A stretch of 64,000 bases of DNA, from assembly GCF_000247695.1 (NCBI RefSeq), contig NW_004624805.1, positions 624,298 to 688,297 of the forward strand, read 5' to 3'. The notes beneath the pieces are model-generated. The model did no database searches, was not told the origin of the DNA, and was given only the letters and a program-made list of their open reading frames with translations. Of the stretch, positions 23,201-35,200 are shown piece after piece (position 1 is the first letter of the stretch; the number at the start of each line of letters is the position of its first letter). The translations under genes were made by a program, and so were the position numbers. This DNA comes from Heterocephalus glaber. Its lineage: Eukaryota; Chordata; Mammalia; Rodentia; Bathyergidae.

Positions 23201-26200
23201 TCCACCCACTGTCTGGGCAACCTGGCCTCTGCTTCCCAGGACATTATAACTTCAGAGGTAAAAATAACCAGTTTCCATGCAAAGAAGAAACACATGTTCC
23301 TTTGCAGCAGAGGAATTTAAAATAAATTAGGAAAAAAGCAAAAAGAAAACTTCACAGGAAGCTTCAATCAAAATGCATTGCCCAGGCCACCAATACTCAC
23401 CTCTGGAACTCTGAAGCCAGGTACTGTGCTAAGGCGTCTGTGAAATGTGCACCTCCGATATTATCGTCAGTGTTTGTTGAGAGAACCCGATACATCCCAC
23501 TGTTAACTTCCATGACACTGAGAGATAAGGATGTCCCTCCAAGCTTGAACACCAGAATATTGCTGGAAGGGAAAGAGAAAGTGTGTAATTTATTGCAGAA
23601 TCACATTTTAAGCTAGGTTGCACATTAGAAATCATTTAATCCTTTTAAATTACAAATGAGGAAACTCAAAACTCTCAAACAAATGACTTAATTGTCTATA
23701 GTGACTTGGTGATGAATTCAGCCTTGAACCTAGATATTTTGAATCCAAGTTCTTTTTTTTATCTTGTCATGGTAAAAATACATGTAAAACTGTAGTCTAA
23801 GTAATGAGTTCAAAACATTAACTTTCAAAGTAAACCAGGAAGCGATCAGTGATAATAAATTTTAAGAGAACTGAATATAGAAATTCTAATATGAAATTAT
23901 TCTGTTAAATATTATATATTTTACTATATTCTGTAGTATTCATGAGTTAATATCATGCAAGTTACTACATGTTCTGTAAGTGCAAAACTAGAAACTAATT
24001 CCCTACTTCCTGTGTATTAAAATTCATATCTGGTATTTCTGTATCTATTTATCTACAAATAATTTCCCAAGAAACTGATATATATTAATTTCTTTAACTG
24101 TGAGAAACTGAGCAAGATAAAATAATTAGAGAAAGTTAACACAATATCTGAATTAATTTCTCCAAATTTTCGTGGCCATCGATCTATACAGCAGTGTTGA
24201 TGGCCAAATTAAGGCTAAGCAGATCTGAAGTCTCGAATCTTCATGCAGGATTTCTGCTCATCTCCTGCCAAGTCAAATGCACACAAAATAGTAAGCTAAA
24301 CATGTGTCATCACTGGAAATGCTGGCAACATCAAGTGTTCCAGCTTGTGTTGGAAGTGGATCAGACCTATAACCTTCCGATCTTCCTCTAGTAAAGGGAC
24401 AAAATGAAGGAAGTAAGAAAAGGTCAGAAAAGCTCAATCTTCCTTCCTGTGATGTCCTTTCTCTGCTTTCATAGCACTTTTTTCTCAACTATGTAAAAAA
24501 CTCTAGGTGAGAATTTCAGTATCTTTCATCCTTAAAGGTTGGGAACCACTGCACTATACAACAACCACTACCGACCTAACTGCTATAATCTACAATGCTT
24601 CTGCACTGAAAAAGCCTTAAAACTGCAAACATAGATTTTACCTTTTTCCAGTAGGGGAGTCTTGTCCAATTCCATAAGCAAGAAGAGCTGCAGATGGCTC
24701 ATGTATTAACCGTAAAACATTAAATCCAGCTGTTCTAGCTGCTTCACTGTGAACGATTTGCTTTTAGTGAATTTAATTAATATCACAACATGTTAAATCT
24801 GATACTTTGGGAAATGCTGTGCTAAAAAATACACGAATAGCAGATAGGATCTCACAAGTAGATAAGAAGAGTAATGATTTTTGGAAGGAAGAAAACAGAA
24901 CATGTGAAACAGAAGTTATTCTGTAACAGTTCACTTTCTGTTTAACATCACAATGTTCAGAGTCCATTTTCTTGAGGAAGAAAACACATGCTTTACTGAG
25001 TAAGGAAAATAAAGTTCTTAAAAAATCTCCATGCTGGGCCGGGGATTTAGCTCAGGGGTTTCCCGCCTGCTGCGCAAGCGCAAGGACCTGAGTTCAATCC
25101 CTGGTACAAAGAAAAAAAAATGTCCATACTGTAAAAAGGTTCACTTTTCCTTGCAGGGTCTTTTTGGGCTCTTAAAATCTAGGAGGGGTGCCCTTCCTCA
25201 TTACCCAGAATTTCCCATTCAAAACATTTACCATGCCCTACCATAACTGTCCTGCTAATTCTGCAAGATCAGAAGCGTATTTTATCTCTGAACTCTTGTA
25301 CTCAAATTTGAATACAAAGTGGCTTAATTAGTAAAGACAGTCAATAAATATTAGTTGAATGAGAAAAAAATGTTCAGGGAGAGAGTAAGATAAATTTAGG
25401 AAACACTTTAGAATTTTTCCAATTTCTCTACTCTAAGGTCACAATTTTTAAACTCTGACAATTCTCTCTCAGAAGCAAGGTACAGTGGCACACAACTATA
25501 ATCCTAGTATTCTGGGAGGCTGAGCCAGGAAGGTCACAAGCTTGAGCCCAGCCTGAGCAGTTTAGCAACTTGGTGAGACCTTATCTCAAAATAAAAAATA
25601 AAAAAGGGCTGGGGATGTAGTTCAAGGCAAAGGCCCTGGGCTCAAGAACAGGTAATACAAGAAAAAAAAAAAGGAAAGAAAAGAAAAAAGAAAAAAAGAC
25701 ATTACTTCAATGCTTGCCAAAATCCCAAATGGAACCCTATTCAGCAAAGCAAAGGCATGCATGCTCAATAACTGCATATGCCTGATGACCAGTAAAAACA
25801 ATGTAACTTTTTGTTTTAGATCTTATGATTTAAGATGAAGAAATAATTAAATATTTTCTATGATTGAATATTCTTATATAATTCTCCATAAACCTTTATT
25901 ACATGAAGCAAGCAATGATTCGTAAATATCAATTTAACCTGATAATTATGAAAATTTCCCATGAAAACAGCTAAGAGTAAATCATAGCTCATCTTATATT
26001 TTCTTGGTATTTCATAAAAGGAAATAATGATTATCACCATATTAAGGTATTTACAATACAACTTTATTATCCTATGGTATTTTCAAATATAATTTTATAG
26101 TGATACTGTGAAATATACTGATATTGTGAAATTTTCATTTCTTTTAAACAAGATAAACTCCATATTATACTTACCCAAGAGCCTTTTTCTGCTTTTCTCC

Positions 26201-29200
26201 AAAATCAAATGGAACAGTAATAACTACATCATTTGCATCTGAGCCCAAGACAGAATGTGCTGTTTCTGTACATTAAAATATAAAAATACATTTTTTTGTT
26301 TTGTTTTTTTGAGACAAGGTCTTGCTGTGTAGTTCAGGCTGACCTGAACTCACTACACAGCCCAGGCTGGCCTCAAACTACTGGCAATCTTCCTGCCTCA
26401 GCCTCCCAAGTTTTGGGATTATCAGCATGTGCCACCATGCCTAGCAAAAATATAAAAATTCTAATGATGAAAAAGGATGTCAAGCAATACTTTCTGACGT
26501 TTCTCAATTTACACCAAAGATCTCATGAAACAAATGTTCGATTCACTTGATTTCCCCACCCTACTAATTTCTTCTCTTGGATTCTTAAATCATGCAATAT
26601 TTCCTGTACTTCATGATGGTTGTGGTAAGAGATGTGGACCTAGAACTAGGAACTGTCCAAAGAACAACAGTTAAGTCTCAACTACAACCATTTTCATTTT
26701 AAATTAGCTGCCAGAGAACAAGCTCTGGTGAGCCAATGTGGAGACACATCACGTTAGCTCAGCAGGTTAAAGGGCTGCCTTCCATCTCACAGATTCCTAA
26801 CCCAGGTCAGAAATGAGCCTCGGAAATAATCTACTGAAGAATTTCTCAAATTGTTCCACAGAACACTGCTCAACTCACTGCACCTTGTCTGAAGTGGTGA
26901 TAAAACCAGATTTACTTCATCTGCCTAAATTACTGTTGAGAGTTTATTACTAATCTTGAAGAAAGATATTCACTATTTCCCATGTATGTTTGGCTGCTAA
27001 ATTTCAAAAATTTCAAAGTGTTAATCTGGCCCAATCCATTTATGTTACAGGTTGAACACATCTAATCTGAAAATCTGAACTCTGAAATGCTCCAAATCAA
27101 TGCTCAAAAAGGTTTAGATTCTGGAGTATTTCAGATTTCAGAGTTTTGGATTAGGGATGTTCAACCAGTAAAATGTATATAAAAATGCCTAAATCCAAAA
27201 AAAAAAAAAAAAACCAAAAAACCACCCCCAGTCATAAGGCCAAAAAGTGGCCAAACCAAGCATGTATTTTAGCTCTCTTTATTGCTAATTTGCTCAGTCA
27301 CTTCTCCCAAGATCCAAAATTACCCCTACATTGTTAAGGCCAATTTTTAAAATGTCACTTAAAGTTAACTGCCCTTTTGCTCATTACCTTTCATTTTACT
27401 AAATATCAGCCTGGCAACGTCTTCTGGGTTAACAAATTTTGTTTCTTCTCCAGTATCTATTTCATATCGTAATTTCCCATTTTTTTCAATGACCTATAAA
27501 AGAAATAATTGGGCTAAATAAGGAATAATTTTTAAAAACATTCAAAGTTTAAAATCAACATTACCTGTCATGACCTTTGGCAGTCACTCTGTATAAAACA
27601 AGGAAGCAGTAACAGAATCATACTCACTAAACATTTACTTTCCGTGATGTATTTCTGAACTTGCGGGTCATCAGAGCTGTTCAGAAAGAAAGATATGGAT
27701 AGCTAGGTATTAAAATAAGTATCACAGTCATATAAAGTTTAAAGACTATACTTTTCAATGTCAACAAATATTAAAATACAAACAAAATTCTGAGACTATT
27801 CAGTAAGTCTTCAAATATTACAGAAATTAAAATTAAATGGAATATTTATGAGGTTATAGTAATTCTCCTAAAGTGCTAATCTTCACATTTGAAAATACTG
27901 TGCCGACCATGCTGTATGTGACTTTTCATCATATTACTGATTTTATGCCACACACTTAAACATTATGATCCTGAAGACCCAACCACTAAGATGGAAAGGA
28001 CAAAAGGAGGTTAAGACTGCAAATGGAGATTTCATTACACCTTTTCTTTTTGATAAAGGGGATCAAACTCAGGACCTTGTGCTTGCAAGGCAGGTGCCAG
28101 AACCACTGAGCTAAATCCCCAGCCCTCATTACCACCTTTGTTTCTTGGTTTCTAAACAGAATCAACATCCAAAAGCAAAAGATTGAGCACAAATATGAAC
28201 ACTGTATACAGTGCACAGTACTACAGTATCCATATATAGACAGATCTACAATGTCCCATACCAGGTACTAAAAGTATATGGCAAGGAAAAATTTAAAGCA
28301 ATAAGCCCTGCTTTAAGACAGCAATACCAATTCATGCATACTACAGAACATTTCACCTATTTGATCCTCACCACACCTAAATGGGGTAAGTTTGGTGGTT
28401 ATTATTTTAGATAAATAAATTCAGAGAGGGGCAACGATTCATACTAAGGGGCAGAGCTTACTGACCGGAGGTCTTATTTACCAGACAACTTTGTTTATAA
28501 CTTTTCACTTGTTTATACTTTAATACACTGCCTCCCACTAAGACTGTAAATGACCACTGCACTTCTGCCTCTGAAGGAATAGGAATCTCTGATATTTGGC
28601 TTAATTTTACCTAGAAATAAAGATGAAATGAACCAGTGTCCTTCCTAGTAGGCTTCCAAAGAGCTGGGGATACAGATGAAAATTAATAGTGGCTAATTGT
28701 GGAAGGGTTACAGAGCATCTTGACAATCTTAATCTGTATAAATAAAAGGCAGACAAAATGGACTAACTGGGCCTAGAATTGTAGAATACTTTCAGGTCCT
28801 TTTTACTTTTCTATCACCTTAAAATAGCAATTAATGAGAGGAGCTTGCTGAAAAGTGACACAGCTAATTAATGGCATGGCAGGCTGGTATCTAGGTGTTC
28901 ATTACAAAAGTTAAGCATTTTTCCCATTAAATCTTTTGCTCCTCCCTTTAAAGCACTTAAGACTGCATCTCAGATGAGTATTTTAAGATTAGGAAAAAAA
29001 AGATAGAAGTGTGTCTATAATTTCAAACACGACACAGGTTTCTTTAGGATAGAATTTAAGGTAACCAGGACAATTTATCCTATTGTGTGGGTTATCTACT
29101 ACTCAGATGGGTTAACTTTTAAGCAAAGATATTTTATTGGACTTATAGAACTCTTTAGAAATGGAAAACTACTTCTCAACTGCCATTCAAAAAGGGTCTC

Positions 29201-32200
29201 TCTCGTCTGAGGACAGAAAGCACATGTAGCTCTTAGGACCATACAGTGGAGACTCAAAAGCAGAGAAATAGAAAGCAGAGAATGGAGGTGACAAAGCAGC
29301 ACAGATATCATCAGAAAGTAGCGGACGAACCCACAACTACATATAAGTAAAAACTTTATTTGTCCATACCAGGATTAAATTACTTAACAAAAACACAAAG
29401 ATGGTGGGAGGCTGATACACACAAGCACTGCATTCACATCACGGTCTTCAGGAAACAGTATCAATCCTACCATTGCATCAGTGTTCCCAGCATACGGTTC
29501 TCTTCCTCCTGAACACCTGATAGTCATCATGGTATTCTTAACACATGGAGTCTTTCCCCACTCCTATTACATTCAGTGCCTACACTTCAGTGTCTAACAA
29601 CGCTTTGCATTCATCTGCTCGTGGGTCCTCACAACACCCCTGCGAGGTAGGTGGGACAATGACTTTGTCCCATGTAGGGGTAACCTGAGCCAGGCACTGG
29701 TGAAAAGTCTTGTGTGAGGCTTTCCAGGTAGCAGGGCTGGACTTGGAGCTTAGGTGGGCCTCTCTGCTTACTTCCCAGTACATGGTCCTCTCTTACTGCA
29801 ATCTTTCTCCCCTTGATATTCTTAGCATATTTTTCTGTTTACTTCATTAGGACCCTTTTCGAGTTTTATTCTCATACTGTAGCACTTCATCCATTAGATT
29901 TTCACAACAGTACCTCCAAACTTTTAACCCCACTTCTGCTCTTCAGCACTTTACTTATTTTAAATAAATCCTTGCCTATGTACTTTCCTACCATTGGATT
30001 TACACTGTACAGGTCTAACGCTAACTTACCTGTTTTCCCAGAAAATCTATTCAATCTCTATTAGTGATTTCTAGTTATAACTGACCCAAATCCTTCCATA
30101 CAATGGCCTAAAACAATTAAGATGTGTTTATATTTGTCTTTCAATACCTTAGCATATACTTCTTGAAAGCAAGGAATCTTTATGTCTGGCCTGGTGCTCA
30201 AAAGTTTATGGGTATATTAACATTAATACTGTAGAAGGCTCCCTTAAAACACAACTGTTACCAGAATTTCCAACATATACTAATATGCTGCTGTGACTGA
30301 AAATGTTACAAGTGAAATTTCAGTTTCATTTTGTATTTTTAAATCATACTATTTAAAATATTTTTAGAATTGAAAGATACTAGAAAAAAGCATCTGGTAC
30401 AAATCTGTCATTTTAGAGGTAGAAACTGAGGCATAAAAAGGGCAAGTGATTTCCCCAATGAAGTGTGCTAGGATTAGAGTCCAGCAGTTCTAACCAGATT
30501 CCAGTGCACTACATGGCCAGCCTGCATTCACCCTGCTGGCTGGCTTGCTTGCCACCTGTGGTATTCATGGTAGGCCCACTGTGGTTGACACTTCTTCACC
30601 TATATACATTTCCAGCGTTCACGTAAGCATCCAGCCTGGGATATATAAAACATAACCCCTTCCAACACGCCTGTTGTTTTTTCCCTCAGTGTCTTGACTG
30701 CAGGAAAACCTTTTAAATTCCAAACACTGTTTGTATTTCCCGAAAGTACTTCTCTTAAATCCCGAAGATTTCTGAAAGTACTAAGAAAACCTCTAAAAGC
30801 TTTAAGTTAGTTTAGTGATGGCCAGAAATAGCTTTCTTTCTAAGTTAACTGGAAATGTTGCTTCATCTCTTCCGAAGTTTGTGTGTTTAGGTGGAGGGTA
30901 TATCTGCTGAGAGTTGTGCTTAAAAGTTTATCACAGGTGGTCTTCATTTACACCACCCTCTAGTGTTCTCAAAGCTAAAGGGAAAACAAAGTTCATCTTT
31001 TCTTCCACGTTTTGTTGTTACCTAGATGAACTTTTGTCTATACCACCTGAGAAAAAGTGACCTTGGAAAGTTTTCTAAAGGTTGTCCTCTTTAACACACT
31101 AGACCAAAACAACCAAAACCAAAACCACTTAAAAGAATGAAATTAACTAAAAGCATATTGTAAAAATGATACAATCCAAACTGTTTCCACAATGTTCAAA
31201 TGGCAACCACAATTTAAAGATATACCATATGCATAAAAAGGAACCTAAGTAATATAAAATGCAAAGAATTTACTTACATTTACTGTCTTATGAAAGAGCC
31301 AATATTTCATATCAAAGGCTATCAATATGAACTACAACATACTATTAATTCTGGTTGCCTGTCAGTTCTTAATTATATCCTTGACAGGAGACAAGAACTA
31401 GTAAAATGAAGGAGAGAATGGTCATTTGACTAATAATGAGTGCTTAGTAGGAGACCTGTCAGAGCCATGGCAGTGAAACTAAAAGAGATAAAGGTAAAAT
31501 ATTGTGCCTATACTAGGCTAGTGAGTCACAGAGGGATTTGAAAAATTAAGATCCGAAACTCCATGAAGCTGTCAAATTAAGCTAGTAAAGATTCAAGCAA
31601 TGAGGTCAGTATGCAACCGTACTTCTATGTCTTGTGAACTAATGTGCTCATCCCAGCCTTGCCTTAGCCACAGTCACGCGCATTAATAACTTAAATATGT
31701 AGAGTGCTTTTAAACTTTCACATCTATTAGCCATTTGATCCTCACAACAACCCTGTGAGGTAGGCAGGGCAGGAGTTACTTATCTGTCCCCCATTTTACA
31801 GATGAGGAAACTGTCATGGAGAGGTGAAGGAGATTGCCTCATATAAGCGACAAAGCCAGGACAAACTGGCTCTTGTACTCGGCTCCATCTGCTTTCTATT
31901 AGGCCACCCTTCACAGTTTGGGAAGATCTTTCAATCAGTGGAGGGTCTTGGGAAAAGGAACTCACAAGTGAACTCCTACCACTCTATCAATGACTCATCT
32001 CTCTTCTGAGGACACAGAAAAAGTGAAGGTACCAGAAGGCAGATGTTGGAAGTGGACTTCTACCAGTTTAGGCAATGTATCCTTCTGTAATCAATTCTTG
32101 CATTTGGTATTTGAAATCAGCCTCTGAAGCAATTTTTCAAGCCCTAGCTGAAAAGCACCAGCTGCCTCTTCCACTGCGGTCGCCAAGCGTCTGACTGCCA

Positions 32201-35200
32201 TGACAGCGTCCCTGCGCAGCTCGTTGGCAGTGTCTTGCTGCGCACTGGCCTCCTCACCAATAGCAATTAGCCTGTCCAGTTTTTCTTCCTCCCGCTTTGA
32301 AAGTTCTCGTGCCAATCTCCTGTTTTCTGCCAACTCAGCTGCAATAGTCCTGGCCACTGACCGCCTTCTTCGCCTTGCCCACCTTGGTGGGGACTCACTG
32401 GCCAAAGGCCTATCCCCACCAGAGACAAAACCAAGACTGGAAGAGAAGACTGGAGGCTGCAGTGTGGAGGCTGCACCAGGAGGGTTTCTGCTGGTGCTGG
32501 TGGAAGGACTGGTCTCACCCGACATGCCCAGTCTGGTCATGGGGCTGCTCTGACAGGGAGCAACTGCACCTCTGAAAAGGCTGTGGAAGCTGCTGTAGCT
32601 GGGGGTCCCTTGAGAGCACCCTGAAAAACAAAGCAACAATGCTGCAAAGAGGACATTCCTGCCAAGGATACAAAGAGCCAGAACCAGAGTTGAGAGTCAC
32701 AAAACTAGGGCTGTTCTTGGCAAGGTCTCTTTCCACAAGGGGTTGGAAAAAACTCATCCTGTACCCTGAACATTTTGCCTATTGTAATCTCTTCTCCAAA
32801 ACTTCCCCTTTGCTTTCCAAAATCCCTTTCCACCTAGCTATTCAACCCACTCTTTTCCCACATATTCCTAACTACTCAGTACCAAAACTAGTTTATTTCT
32901 AAGGTATGGCTTCTAGGTTTCAAGAGTTCTAACACCTCATTCATATACCTGGGGCTATAGCTTTTTAAATCTAGAGCCATTTACTATTAGGTTTGGAAAA
33001 AAAGGGTGGGGAGGGCAGAAATGGGCTGTGCTGAAGAGGGCACTATCCCAATGCTGACTGTCGTTTAGAATCAAGCAACCCTGAGACCCCAATCCTACAC
33101 ATGCTTGGGAATTACCTGCACCTGAGGAGTCATCCCAGGAGTCCTCGAGGTCACTGGTTTCTCCAATCTGTTCACTGATTTTCAGCTGACAATCCTCATC
33201 TGATTCCTTCACTGTTTTCAAGATAGGCTGATGATCAGCTACCTGAGTCCTTTTCGCTTTCAGAATGCTGGTTCTCTCTTCCTCTGGTGTGCCAGAGGCC
33301 ACTAAGTTCTGATCACAGTGCTTGGCCCAAGCAGCAGCCTCCATTAAGTTGTCTGGGTCAGTCACTATCTGATTTCGAAGAAGCTGATCCAGCGTATCAT
33401 AAAACGGACAGTGTGGTGGGTCACCCATACTCGTGGCATGAGCAACATAAGCCTTTAAATACAATGCCTTCAGAACTTTAAACTTGGAGCGGCACTGACG
33501 TTCCGTGCGGCGGAAGCCTTCCTGTTGCATTCGCTTAGATACAGCCTGATAGACATCTGCATTGTGATGCACAGTCTGGAGGCGCTGAATATACTCTGCC
33601 TCGCCTAGTATGGAGAGAAGAGTTCGTGTCTCCTGTCTGGACCACCGGATGCCTGCACTGCTATTAGCAGTGGCCATAGTGGGCTGGGAAGGCTACTGAA
33701 GCAAGTGCCTGGGCAGCAAGGTGCAAATGTGAAGGTGTGGGGAACCTCTGTGTGCTCTCAGCGTATTCCCAGGAGCCAGCTGATTCTTCCCTCTCAGGGC
33801 TAATTGCTGAGAAGTCAGGTCCAAGGACCGCATTTCTGGCTGGAAGGCCACAGGGAACGAGAGTTACAGGAAGGGTGTAAGGATCATTTTGGCAGCAAGT
33901 TAAGCAGTGCTACCTGAGAGTAGTTCATAAATAGGCATAAGCTGGAGACTGAGAAAGCCCACCCAAGGTGGGCACTGGACCAAGGGTTCAACAGCTTGGT
34001 AAAAAAAGGACCGGCTCCTCCACAAAGGGCCAAACACTTCCAAGGGTGACAACTGGTACAATATGTGTCTGTGAAAACCAGTACTGTCTGGTGAGTAGAC
34101 AGGTGAATGGGAAAATAACCTGAACCACAAGGAAACTAACTCTAGGCCCTATGGTAGGAATCAGGCTGTGGCTATTATTTACCTGACTCCCATTCTTGTG
34201 CTTCTTTGCTAAAAAGTAATTCTCAGGGCCAGAAAAGCAAGCTTAAGCCATTGTGCTAATACAAAGTTTTGAGCATAAGGCAGAAGATAGCTGCATCATT
34301 ACTCTAGCCATCTGCCCCCAAATAGCAGCATAAAAGACAAATACACGTTGGCTACCAGGAGACAGTCATACAAATGTTTTGTATCTTGAGTATAACCACG
34401 TCAGTTTCCTACTTGTGATGTTGAACTACAGTTTTGTAACCAATAAGGGAAGTGGAAAATCAATAATCTACTAGATGCCTCTATTTTTTCTTAAATAGCA
34501 TGTGAAACTACAATTACCTCAAAATAAAGTTCAATTAAAAAACAGCCATCCAGTGATTCTGATTTCAAGAATTGAAATCAACTTTTCTTTTTTTTAGAAT
34601 GCATGATTTCAAAACATCTGATACCAAATATATTATTTTTAGTATGCTTTGTATTAAGTTTTACCAACAGGTACAAGATATAGAAATATATTTATCACCA
34701 CAAAAACCTTCAATTTTCTCCAAAATACTAGTTTCTAGAAATACCACGAGGAAAAAAACACTAATAAAATATCTGTATGTGTAAAAGAAATGAGTATTAA
34801 ATTTAATTCATAATCTCCAAATCCTAAAATCAATACAAGGAAATGATTTGCAATCAAATGAAACAGAGGGGCTTGGGGATAGTTCAGTGGTAAAGCAACT
34901 GCCTAGCAAGCACAAGGATCCGGAGGGGAGGTATTAGAAAGGACAGAAACTAGGGGTGAGGGTTAAGAGACCTGAGCTGTAGTCTATTAATTTTATTTCT
35001 CCAATTAATTTAGAAATGCCACAATTTCCATGTACCTTGATCTTCTCATTTATAAGGGGACAGACATTACCTGCCTACCAATTTTTACAGGGAGGTTGAG
35101 AGGCTTAAATAAAATAACAGATGTGAAAGCACTTTGAAAATTTAAAATCACTCTATCAAGTAGTACTATTGTAGTGAAAATGAAAACCCTTAATTATTAT

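Larger units (their letters stand above)
27677..32090. other. HSPA14 intron 3, part downstream of the nested gene
   Basis: Holds one minus-strand ID (28040-28125) and MIR-like stretches around 28350-28500, 29580-29800, 30395-30520 and 31700-31900. No exon was recognised; AT-rich DNA fills the rest, including the presumed 3' UTR of the nested gene just below 32091. Confidence 0.55.

Noticed and set aside
32267..32553. Other-frame open stretches over the Myb/SANT gene exon 2
   Set aside because: Shadows of the real exon; only the 32091-32620 minus frame joins in phase to exon 1.
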